From NCBI GenBank assembly GCA_046160725.1, contig JBJXHB010000198.1, positions 1 to 5,036 of the forward strand: DNA of 5,036 bases, written 5' to 3'. Below the pieces are notes generated by a model that was not told where the DNA came from, did no database searches, and was given only the letters and a program-made list of their open reading frames with translations. Positions 1 to 4,783 of this stretch are shown piece after piece (positions within the stretch are counted from its first letter, which is position 1; every line of letters starts with the position of its first letter). The stretch comes from JBJXHB01 sp046160725. GTDB taxonomy: Bacteria > Pseudomonadota > Gammaproteobacteria > Burkholderiales > Burkholderiaceae_C. The translations under genes were made by a program, and so were the position numbers.

Positions 1-193
1 AAAACCAGTCGAACTGGCCGGTCTGATGCCCGACCTCGCGCCACATGCGTCGAACTGCCGGTTCAGCAACTGCAGCCATCGACAGGAGCCGGGTTGCGCG
101 GTTCGCCAGGCGTTAAAGGACGGGCACATCAGCGCCGGTCGGATGCGCGTCTACGACGAACTGTTCGAGGAGCTGGGCCAGCAGCGTTGGTAG
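1..193 (+). CDS. rsgA: Ribosome small subunit-dependent GTPase A, C-terminal end (partial)
   Basis: RsgA (YjeQ) is a circularly permuted GTPase that binds the 30S subunit late in its assembly and is released on GTP hydrolysis. Only the last 63 codons are present; the reading frame starts at base 2 and ends at a TAG at 191-193. The fragment holds the C-terminal zinc-binding element: Cys at fragment residues 19, 24 and 32 with His at 26, in the context CRFSNCSH followed by EPGCAV, the family's C-x4-C-x-H-x5-C pattern. It then runs into the helical tail that begins AVRQALKDGHIS and ends in a short Glu/Leu/Gln-rich helix. The OB-fold and G domain lie off the left edge. The gene is convergent with the CobD/CbiB-like gene, with 14 bases between the two stop codons. 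The family call is secure from the zinc motif; the rest of the protein cannot be judged. Confidence 0.93.
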   Translation, partial: KPVELAGLMPDLAPHASNCRFSNCSHRQEPGCAVRQALKDGHISAGRMRVYDELFEELGQQRW

Positions 194-200
194 CCACGCC

Positions 201-216
201 GTGGGCCTCAGCCCAC
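201..216. terminator. Short perfect hairpin at the rsgA / CobD-like convergent junction
   Basis: GTGGGC (201-206) and GCCCAC (211-216) form a perfect 6-bp stem around the loop CTCA. The structure starts 8 bases after the rsgA stop and spans the stop codon of the CobD-like gene (208-210). Its position between convergent genes suggests a shared bidirectional termination or 3'-end structure. Neither strand has a T-run after the stem, so it is not a canonical intrinsic terminator. A competing 4-bp pairing of CCAC (194-197) with GTGG (201-204) is also possible. Confidence 0.35.
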
Positions 217-1182
217 CAGGTTGGCCAAGGTCAGCAGCGCCAGCAGCAGCAACCACAGCACCACCGAGCGCCAGACCAGGCCGACCACGCTGCCCAGGTG
301 CGCCAGCACCGGCGTTTGGCCGGCGGTGCGACCGCCCGGGACCTGCGGCTCGTCATCCGGCGCGCCCCCGCCCGTCGCCACAGGGGCGGCCACGCCGCCA
401 CCGAGCTGGACGCCAACCGCGCCTGCTGCGCTGGCCAGAATGACACCGTCGTTGGATGCCTCCCAAAGCCCGACATGGCGTCGCCACCCGCCCACGGCCT
501 CCTCGAAGTTGCCGACAACGGCGAAACCAAAGGCTGTCATCCGCGCCGGCACGTGGTCCAGCAGGCCAAAAATCCGCTGCGCAAGTGCCTCCAGACCGTC
601 GTTGCCGGAGAGACCCAACACACGGTTGCGCCTGGCCCAGTGGCGGCCCGCAGACGCCGTCAGGCGGTACAGCACGGCGCCGGCCGGCCCCAAGCCCAGG
701 GCCGACAACAGGACGAACCAGAAGAACACGCCGAAGACATGCCGGTGCGCAGCCAGCAACGCATGCTCGATCACATGGCGCAGCAGCTCGGCACGCGGCA
801 GGGTCGACGTGTCGATGCGCAGCCATTGCGCCAGCAGCTCACGGGCGCGGTCTTCGTCACCGGCGTCCAGTGCCGCACGAATGTCGGTGAAGTAGTGACT
901 GAACTGGCGAAAGCCCAGCGTCAGATAAAGCACCACCACATCCAGAGCCAGGCCCCACAGAGGATGAACCCAGCTCAGTGCCATATAGAGACCCACCACC
1001 AGCGCCACAGGAACCAGCATGGACACGAACCAGACGATCCAGGTGTGTCGCTCCTGGCCCGCATCGAAGTTGCGGCCGGCCCAGTCGACCCAGCCGGCCA
1101 GGAGGTCGTGCACGCGGTTGTCGCGCGGCAGGGCCTTGATCTGCTCCAGAAGCAGGGCACAGAGGACGGCGAAGAAGCTCAT
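208..1182 (-). CDS. CobD/CbiB family integral membrane protein (AmpE-like superfamily)
   Basis: A 324-residue inner-membrane protein of the CobD/CbiB superfamily. True CbiB/CobD makes adenosylcobinamide(-phosphate); the related AmpE is a putative membrane sensor linked to beta-lactamase control. Hydrophobic segments appear at about residues 2-13, 48-70, 75-90, 149-173 and 301-323. Family-like stretches are FWFVLL..LGPAGAVLYRL (154-173), VPARMTAFGF (211-220) and the segment around NDGVILAS (244-251). The Asn-Thr-Leu-Asp that usually follows ALLYRA in real CbiB reads Thr-Ala-Ser-Ala here, so cobalamin synthesis is doubtful. A Gly/Ala/Pro-rich loop (about 253-290) precedes the last helix. The ATG at 1180-1182 was chosen because the following residues (MSFFAVLCALLLEQ) start the first helix; the frame stays open upstream to 1386, but that part overlaps the nudix gene and does not look like the family. 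There is no strong ribosome binding site. It lies 104 bases after the nudix gene on the same strand, probably co-transcribed. The superfamily call is good; the exact function is unknown. Confidence 0.85.
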   Translation of the reverse strand: MSFFAVLCALLLEQIKALPRDNRVHDLLAGWVDWAGRNFDAGQERHTWIVWFVSMLVPVALVVGLYMALSWVHPLWGLALDVVVLYLTLGFRQFSHYFTDIRAALDAGDEDRARELLAQWLRIDTSTLPRAELLRHVIEHALLAAHRHVFGVFFWFVLLSALGLGPAGAVLYRLTASAGRHWARRNRVLGLSGNDGLEALAQRIFGLLDHVPARMTAFGFAVVGNFEEAVGGWRRHVGLWEASNDGVILASAAGAVGVQLGGGVAAPVATGGGAPDDEPQVPGGRTAGQTPVLAHLGSVVGLVWRSVVLWLLLLALLTLANLVG

Positions 1183-1199
1183 GGCCGCCCATGATAGGG

Positions 1200-1270
1200 G
1201 CGCCGTACGAAGCCTCGCCGCCCCGTGAGCGCTCGCAGCGCTCACCGAAACTCCGGCTCGTACGCGGCGC
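1200..1270 (-). repeat. Two-tier inverted repeat between the nudix and CobD-like genes
   Basis: The inner stem is GTGAGCGCT (1225-1233) paired with AGCGCTCAC (1237-1245), a perfect 9-bp match around a 3-base loop. An outer imperfect stem pairs 1200-1214 (GCGCCG, TACGA, GCC) with 1255-1270, with a 2-base bulge on the right arm and a 1-base bulge on the left, giving about 14 further pairs. Read on the minus strand, the structure begins 16 bases after the nudix stop codon and ends 17 bases before the CobD-like ATG. No T-run follows on either strand. It could be an mRNA processing or stability element, a partial terminator that lowers expression of the downstream gene, or a repeat insertion. That the arms match is seen directly; the role is inferred. 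Confidence 0.6.
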
Positions 1271-1286
1271 GGGCCTGCAGTTGCGC

Positions 1287-1946
1287 TCAGACCGCCAGGT
1301 AACCGTAGAGATTGCGCAGCATGGACGCTGTCGCGCCCCAGATGAAGTACTCGCGGCGTGTGCCGTCCGCGGACGTCGCCTGCCACGGCATGGACAGAAA
1401 ATGCCGCCGCGTGCCGGCGATATCCGTGGCATGCCGCCGGTGATGAGCCGGCGTCATCAGAAATGACATTGGTACCTCGAAAGCCTCGGCCACCTCGAAC
1501 GGGTCCAGTGCCAGTCTGAAGCCGGGCTGAACCAGGGCGACGACGGGCGTGACCGAATAGCGCGTGATTGTCACGTAGGGCGGCAGGTGGCCGAGCACTT
1601 CGACCTGCGATGCGGGCAGGCCAATCTCCTCATGCGCCTCACGCAGCGCCGTGGCGACATGGTCGGCATCCGACGGCTCGGCGCCGCCTCCAGGGAAACT
1701 GATCTGGCCCGCATGGTCGCGCAAATGCGCCGTGCGCTGCGTGAGCAGCACCGTCAGGCCATCAGCCCGCATCACCAGTGGAACCAGCACGGCTGCCGCA
1801 CGCGTGCCCGCTGGGTCACGGTAGGGCAACGCATCGCCGGGCAGCTCTGGCTGCCATGGCATGTTCGTCGCAAAGCGCCGCCGCACGGCATCCGGCTCAA
1901 GCCGATCTGCCGCCAGCGGCGGCAGATGGTCATCCACGGCCACCAC
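1287..1946 (-). CDS. CoA pyrophosphatase, NUDIX hydrolase (NudL/UPF0035 type)
   Basis: Predicted to hydrolyse coenzyme A (and probably oxidised or acyl-CoA) to 3',5'-ADP and a 4'-phosphopantetheine, a housekeeping cytosolic activity needing Mg or Mn. As called it has 219 residues. Two signatures identify it. The CoA-specific UPF0035 motif occupies residues 67-87 (LLTQR, then R76, G80 and FPGG at 84-87). The Nudix box follows at 86-110, with ALREAHEEIGL carrying the metal-binding Glu residues (103, 106, 107). Further family blocks are EVAEAFEVPM (151-160) and FIWGATASMLRNL (201-213). The coordinates use the first conventional start, a GTG at 1946, but that start is doubtful: 13 more codons are open back to a CTG at 1983-1985 and encode the family-like DPRATPVV region. 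The CTG overlaps the rplS stop codon and has AAGGA at 1995-1999. The gene follows rplS directly, so translation is probably coupled to it. Confidence 0.93.
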   Translation of the reverse strand: MVAVDDHLPPLAADRLEPDAVRRRFATNMPWQPELPGDALPYRDPAGTRAAAVLVPLVMRADGLTVLLTQRTAHLRDHAGQISFPGGGAEPSDADHVATALREAHEEIGLPASQVEVLGHLPPYVTITRYSVTPVVALVQPGFRLALDPFEVAEAFEVPMSFLMTPAHHRRHATDIAGTRRHFLSMPWQATSADGTRREYFIWGATASMLRNLYGYLAV

Positions 1947-1981
1947 CGGTGTGGCCCGCGGATCGGTGATGCGCGGAGGCG

Positions 1982-2335
1982 TCAGGCCAGCTTTTCCTTG
2001 ATGCGCGCCGACTTGCCGGAACGTTGACGCAGGTAGTACAGCTTGGCGCGGCGCACGTCGCCGCGGCGCTTGACTTCGATCGTGGCGATCAAGGGGCTGT
2101 ACAGCTGGAACGTCCGCTCGACGCCCTCGCCGCTGGATACCTTGCGCACGATGAAGCTGGAGTTCAGCCCGCGGTTGCGCTTGGCGATCACCACGCCCTC
2201 ATAGGCCTGCACGCGCTTGCGGCTGCCCTCGACAACGTTGACGTTGACGATAACGGTGTCGCCGGGACTGAAGGCTGGTAAGGCCTTGTTCAGGCGGGCG
2301 ATTTCTTCGAGTTCGAGAGTGCGGATCAGGTCCAC
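1982..2335 (-). CDS. rplS: 50S ribosomal protein L19
   Basis: L19 sits at the 30S-50S interface of the large subunit. The product is 117 residues, the usual length, and conserved almost throughout: EIARLNK (11-17), PGDTVIV (24-30), NVVEGSRKRVQAYEGVV (33-49), RGLNSSFIVRK (55-65), GVERTFQLYSP (71-81), IEVKRRGDVRRAKLYYLR (86-103) and the basic tail SGKSARIKEKLA. The start is a GTG at 2333-2335, chosen because the family begins MNLIQTLE or similar (here MDLIRTLE) and because GGAG lies at 2342-2345, six bases upstream. The frame stays open for 45 more codons to 2470, but that stretch is low-quality Pro/Ser-rich sequence not seen in L19. It is the fourth gene of the rpsP-rimM-trmD-rplS operon, with a 138-base gap before it that may hold its own promoter and leader structure. 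Confidence 0.98.
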   Translation of the reverse strand: MDLIRTLELEEIARLNKALPAFSPGDTVIVNVNVVEGSRKRVQAYEGVVIAKRNRGLNSSFIVRKVSSGEGVERTFQLYSPLIATIEVKRRGDVRRAKLYYLRQRSGKSARIKEKLA

Positions 2336-2341
2336 GGTAGG

Positions 2342-2345
2342 CTCC
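2342..2345 (-). promoter_or_regulatory. Ribosome binding site of rplS
   Basis: GGAG on the minus strand, separated by 6 bases from the GTG at 2333-2335. This decides the start in favour of the standard 117-residue L19 over the longer open frame. It is one of the two clear Shine-Dalgarno sequences in the operon, the other being that of rpsP. Confidence 0.75.
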
Positions 2346-2387
2346 AGTCGATCATGCGCGGCCGGGTTGTCGGAAGGCGGTGGACAT

Positions 2388-2432
2388 TTCAGCGGATCAG
2401 CCATGCCCATCGATGGCGATGGGCTCGCTGAA
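2388..2432 (-). promoter_or_regulatory. Nested hairpin in the rplS leader
   Basis: On the minus strand TTCAGCG (2426-2432) pairs with CGCTGAA (2388-2394), 7 perfect base pairs. Inside, GCCCATCG (2417-2424) pairs with CGATGGGC (2405-2412), 8 perfect pairs around a 4-base loop. An alternative middle pairing uses GCTGA (2397-2401) against TCAGC (2427-2431), so two partners compete for the same strand. The element lies about 50 bases upstream of the rplS GTG and downstream of a candidate promoter. It could affect L19 translation, mRNA stability or read-through from trmD. No T-run follows, so a simple terminator is unlikely. Confidence 0.55.
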
Positions 2433-2472
2433 GCGCGGCCACCAGTGCCGGCAGAGGATCGAAAAACCAAAG

Positions 2473-2501
2473 ATTATAGGACGAGCGTACGCAGGAACGA
2501 C
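2473..2501 (-). promoter_or_regulatory. Candidate internal promoter for rplS
   Basis: A perfect TATAAT (2473-2478 on the minus strand) overlaps the TAA stop codon of trmD (2474-2476). The best place for a -35 element, with 17-base spacing, is GTCGTT (2496-2501), a poor match to TTGACA. If used, transcription would start near 2466 and give rplS a leader of about 130 bases. A separate promoter would raise L19 independently of TrmD. The evidence is only one good hexamer, and trmD codons constrain most of the region. Confidence 0.3.
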
Positions 2502-3223
2502 TCGTCCGCTGCCGACAGCCGGCCCTGGGCCCGCGCCTGTGCCAGAAGGTCGGGGCGACGGCGGGCGGTCCAGGCCAGCGCCTGCTCGCGCCGCCATTGC
2601 CGCTGCAGGCCATGATGGCCGCCCCGCAGCACCTCGGGCACAGCCATCGGCTGGCCGTCGGCATCCCAGGTCTCGGGGCGGGTGTACTGCGGTCCTTCGA
2701 GCAGGCCGTCGCTGAAGCTGTCCTGCTCGTGCGAGGGCGCGCTGAGGACGCCAGGCTGCAGGCGCGCGACCGCATCGATCAACGCCAGTGCCGGCAGTTC
2801 GCCTCCGGACAGAACGAAGTCGCCCAGGCTGACCTCCATGTCGACATGACGGTCAATGAAGCGCTGGTCCACACCTTCATAGCGGCCGCACAGCAGCACG
2901 GCGCCGCCGCCCGTGGCGATATCCTGGACCAGACCTTGGTTCAACGGGCGACCGGCCGGCGTGAAGTGGATCAAGGGGCCTGGGCTTGGCCGCTCCGCGC
3001 GCACGTCGGCCAGCGCCCGGGCCAGCGGCGGTGCCATCATGACCATACCCGGACCGCCACCGAAGGGGCGGTCGTCGACACGCCGGTAGCTGTCCTCGGC
3101 AAAGTCGCGCAAGGGCCACAGCCGCACCTGGACCGCGCCGGTCTCGAAGGCGCGCCGCGTGATGCCCAGGGTCAGGTGAGGACCGAACAGTTCCGGGAAC
3201 AGCGTGATGATGTCGAACCGCAT
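2474..3223 (-). CDS. trmD: tRNA (guanine(37)-N1)-methyltransferase
   Basis: Transfers a methyl group from S-adenosylmethionine to N1 of G37 in tRNAs reading CNN-type codons, preventing +1 frameshifting; a cytosolic homodimer of the SPOUT (trefoil knot) class. The product is 249 residues, standard for the family. Visible motifs are FDIITLFPELF (3-13), VDDRPFGGGPGMVMM (49-63), LLCGRYEGVDQRFID (110-124), and the knot region SLGDFVLSGGELPALALID (132-150). Arg154 and Asp172 match the catalytic Arg154 and Asp169 of the E. coli enzyme; Asp172 lies in DSFSDGLLEGPQYTRPE. The ATG at 3221-3223 is preferred since the family starts close to this FDIITLFPE block. An in-frame GTG at 3245-3247 directly abuts the rimM TGA and would add 8 residues, so coupled initiation there is possible. 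Neither start has a strong Shine-Dalgarno, consistent with low TrmD output. Third gene of the operon. Confidence 0.97.
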   Translation of the reverse strand: MRFDIITLFPELFGPHLTLGITRRAFETGAVQVRLWPLRDFAEDSYRRVDDRPFGGGPGMVMMAPPLARALADVRAERPSPGPLIHFTPAGRPLNQGLVQDIATGGGAVLLCGRYEGVDQRFIDRHVDMEVSLGDFVLSGGELPALALIDAVARLQPGVLSAPSHEQDSFSDGLLEGPQYTRPETWDADGQPMAVPEVLRGGHHGLQRQWRREQALAWTARRRPDLLAQARAQGRLSAADESFLRTLVL

Positions 3224-3247
3224 GGCCCGTGGCTCGCTGGGGCCCAC

Positions 3248-3841
3248 TCAATAGTCCAGACCCCAGTCGACCCGGATCCGGCCTTCGGCCCGCTCGACCG
3301 CGTCGACATAAGCCGACACGAAAGGGATCAACCGCTCCTGCGGCTTGTCACCGGAGGTCGCATCCTGGACCCGCAGCACGCTGTGCACGCCGGTGTCGAT
3401 CAGGCCGACGACCACACCCAGCTGGACCAGGTCGCGGTTGACCACAGCAAGGCCGATCAGGTCGACCCAGTAGTACTCGTCTGGGTCTGGGGCCGGGAAG
3501 GTCGATCGACCGACGTGGATGACCGCACCGGCGAGGGACTGCGCGGCATCACGGTCGGCAAAGCCCTCAAGATGGGCCACCACACTGTCGCCCTGGGGCC
3601 GCGCACTGGTGACCTGCACCACCGCCGGTACGGATGACTGACCCGGCCGCGGCTCGCGACTTAAGTGCCAGGTGCGCGCCGACAGCAGTGCCAACGGCTT
3701 GCCAGACAAGGGCGCCACGCGCACCGCGCCACGCACACCCCAGGACCCGACCACGCGCCCGACATCGACCGCATCCTGCGGCCGGCCCTCCGCCACCAGC
3801 TGGGGGCCGGCAAGCGGCGCGGTCGGCCCGTGATCGGGCAT
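3248..3841 (-). CDS. rimM: Ribosome maturation factor RimM
   Basis: RimM binds S19 and helps mature the 3' domain of the 30S head; a cytosolic assembly factor. The 197-residue product has two parts: the N-terminal RimM barrel at about 25-115 (DAVDVGRVVGSWGVRGAVRV, then DSVVAHLEGFADRDAAQSLAG) and the C-terminal PRC-barrel from EYYWVDLIGLAVVNR (122-136) to RLIPFVSAYVDAVE (170-183), ending VDWGLDY. The first 24 residues are a variable N-terminal extension, common in Burkholderiales homologues. The ATG at 3839-3841 is used; the rpsP stop is 9 bases upstream and the intervening bases contain no Shine-Dalgarno, so translation probably depends on coupling to rpsP. That agrees with the low RimM-to-S16 ratio known in E. 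coli. The adjacent rsgA and this gene both serve 30S maturation, though they are not in one transcript here. Confidence 0.95.
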   Translation of the reverse strand: MPDHGPTAPLAGPQLVAEGRPQDAVDVGRVVGSWGVRGAVRVAPLSGKPLALLSARTWHLSREPRPGQSSVPAVVQVTSARPQGDSVVAHLEGFADRDAAQSLAGAVIHVGRSTFPAPDPDEYYWVDLIGLAVVNRDLVQLGVVVGLIDTGVHSVLRVQDATSGDKPQERLIPFVSAYVDAVERAEGRIRVDWGLDY

Positions 3842-3850
3842 GCCGCAGGG

Positions 3851-4126
3851 TCAGGCAGCGGCGGCAGGCGCCGCTGGGGCAACTGCCTTGGCGGCCTGCA
3901 CGACCAGGCGCTTGACGGTGGGCGACAACTGCGCGCCCTGCGCGGACCAGTGCTGTACACGGTCCAGCGCCACACGCAGCGGCTGCTCGCCACCGGCGGC
4001 CATGGGGTTGTAGAAGCCGACGCGTTCGATGAAGCGGCCATCACGGCGCTCCTGCGAATGGGCGACCACGATGTTGTAGAACGGGCGCTTCTTGGCACCG
4101 CCGCGAGCCAGTCGGATGACGACCAT
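3851..4126 (-). CDS. rpsP: 30S ribosomal protein S16
   Basis: S16 binds 16S rRNA in the body of the small subunit and is needed for its assembly. The 91-residue product shows the full family pattern: MVVIRLARGGAKKRPFYNIV (1-20), the basic VAHSQERRDGRFIERVGFYNP (21-41), RVALDRVQHWSAQGAQLSPTV (51-71) and a KRLVVQAA helix, then an Ala/Pro-rich tail (78-91) as often found in betaproteobacteria. The ATG at 4124-4126 has AGGA at 4136-4139, 9 bases upstream. It is the first gene of the minus-strand operon; a perfect TATAAT lies about 185 bases upstream, leaving a long, structured leader. Confidence 0.97.
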   Translation of the reverse strand: MVVIRLARGGAKKRPFYNIVVAHSQERRDGRFIERVGFYNPMAAGGEQPLRVALDRVQHWSAQGAQLSPTVKRLVVQAAKAVAPAAPAAAA

Positions 4127-4135
4127 GATGAAAAA

Positions 4136-4139
4136 TCCT
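4136..4139 (-). promoter_or_regulatory. Ribosome binding site of rpsP
   Basis: AGGA on the minus strand, 9 bases before the ATG at 4124-4126, with the A/T-rich spacer TTTTTCATC that should stay unpaired. It contrasts with the missing sites of rimM and trmD downstream. Confidence 0.65.
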
Positions 4140-4156
4140 GTGCTGCGATGGATGCG

Positions 4157-4178
4157 CCCGGCCCGGGGACACGCCGGG
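4157..4178 (-). promoter_or_regulatory. GC-rich hairpin in the rpsP leader (proximal)
   Basis: CCCGGC (4157-4162) and GCCGGG (4173-4178) form a perfect 6-bp stem around a 10-base loop. It lies about 30 bases upstream of the rpsP start and about 18 bases before the ribosome binding site. It could act in translation control or simply structure the leader. In DNA this rich in G and C, a 6-bp arm can arise by chance. Confidence 0.3.
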
Positions 4179-4210
4179 TTGGCGACATCAATATTGCGCC
4201 GGACCTGGCG

Positions 4211-4229
4211 GGCCCTGCTTGGCAGGACC
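4211..4229 (-). promoter_or_regulatory. Hairpin in the rpsP leader (distal)
   Basis: As RNA from the minus strand, GGUCCUGC (4222-4229) pairs with GCAGGGCC (4211-4218) over 8 pairs, including one U-G wobble, around the 3-base loop CAA. It is the most stable small structure in the long leader between the candidate promoter and rpsP. No T-run follows, which argues against a terminator. Confidence 0.4.
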
Positions 4230-4310
4230 GCAGATGGCGGCGCACCCTCCGGTCAAGTAGATACGCCTTGCGCGCCCTGAGGCGCTCGCAGCCAAGACCG
4301 AAAACCGTCG

Positions 4311-4340
4311 ATTATAAACTTTGCCACTCTTCTCTGCTCA
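4311..4340 (-). promoter_or_regulatory. Candidate promoter of the rpsP-rimM-trmD-rplS operon
   Basis: A perfect TATAAT (4311-4316, minus strand) lies in an A/T-rich patch that stands out in otherwise GC-rich DNA. The -35 region is poor: GAGCAG at 17-base spacing (4334-4339) or TGAGCA at 18 (4335-4340). Transcription would start near 4304, giving a leader of about 178 bases before rpsP. The same patch offers TATAAA on the plus strand (4314-4319), so it may also drive the divergent membrane-protein gene. Position and the -10 match support the call; the weak -35 limits it. Confidence 0.5.
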
Positions 4341-4353
4341 GATGGCTCATTCC

Positions 4354-4779
4354 ATGGCCCGCAATCCTCGTTCGAAGACGCTGGTCACCTGGCTGGCCGT
4401 GGTGGGCGGCGCGCTCGGTTTGCACCGGCTCTATCTGCACGGTTGGTCCGACCGCTGGGCCTGGGTCCACTTGCCGCCGGCACTGGCGGGCCTGGTCGGC
4501 GTGATCCGGATGCGCGAGCTGGGCCAGGACGACCGCTGGGCCTGGTTGCTGACACCGCTGCTGGGCCTGGCCATCTCCGCCGGGATGCTGGCCGCCATCG
4601 TGCATGCCCTGACAACGGACGAGCGTTGGCAACAGCGTTGGCATCCGGACCAGCCCGTGGTGCCGACCGGCTGGGCACCCGTCCTCGGCGCCATCACCGC
4701 CTTGCTGCTGGGTGGCGGCGTGCTGATCGGGACGATTGCCTTCGCGGGGCAGCGCTACTTCGAATGGTCCGCGTCTTGA
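4354..4779 (+). CDS. Small four-helix membrane protein with a TM2-like motif
   Basis: A 141-residue predicted inner-membrane protein of unknown function. Four hydrophobic segments are visible at about residues 9-28, 38-52, 63-85 and 106-131. The first helix runs into GGALGLHRLYLHG (18-30), which resembles the G-x-x-G-x-HR-F/L-Y-L-G signature of TM2-domain proteins. I recall similar short proteins beside rpsP in Burkholderiales, but have no search to back this. The start is uncertain: ATG 4354 gives MARNPRSKTL, while ATG 4342 adds 4 residues and TTG 4321 adds 11; none has a good Shine-Dalgarno. The first was chosen because a short basic stretch directly ahead of the first helix is typical. The gene is divergent from rpsP and may share the A/T-rich promoter patch near 4311-4319. 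It is convergent with the phosphate transporter gene. The protein is very probably real, given coherent membrane topology and GC-rich codon use. Confidence 0.82.
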   Translation: MARNPRSKTLVTWLAVVGGALGLHRLYLHGWSDRWAWVHLPPALAGLVGVIRMRELGQDDRWAWLLTPLLGLAISAGMLAAIVHALTTDERWQQRWHPDQPVVPTGWAPVLGAITALLLGGGVLIGTIAFAGQRYFEWSAS

Positions 4780-4783
4780 ATTC

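Noticed and set aside
231..252. CAG-rich run resembling a short tandem repeat
   Set aside because: It is the reverse of CTG leucine codons in the last membrane helix of the CobD-like protein, not an independent repeat.
94..1194. Long plus-strand open frame of 366 codons opposite the CobD-like gene
   Set aside because: It is an antisense shadow in GC-rich DNA: the product is Gln/His/Arg/Ala-rich with no fold or motif, and it overlaps rsgA and the well-supported membrane protein.
1229..1238. GCGCTCGCAG shared with 4282-4291
   Set aside because: A 10-base match in GC-rich DNA, with different flanks and no palindrome at the second site, is best explained by chance.
1183..1386. N-terminal extension of the CobD-like protein by 68 residues
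   Set aside because: The frame is open but overlaps the nudix coding region and crosses the inverted repeat; the residues do not resemble the family and the ATG at 1182 starts the first helix.
2336..2470. 45-residue N-terminal extension of L19
   Set aside because: L19 starts with M-x-L-I-x-T-L and has a strong GGAG site before the GTG at 2335; the extra stretch is Pro/Ser-rich and holds a leader hairpin.
4251..4256. TTGACC on the minus strand as a -35 box for a nearer rpsP promoter
   Set aside because: The position 17 bases downstream reads CTGCGG, which is not a -10 element, so no promoter can be completed.
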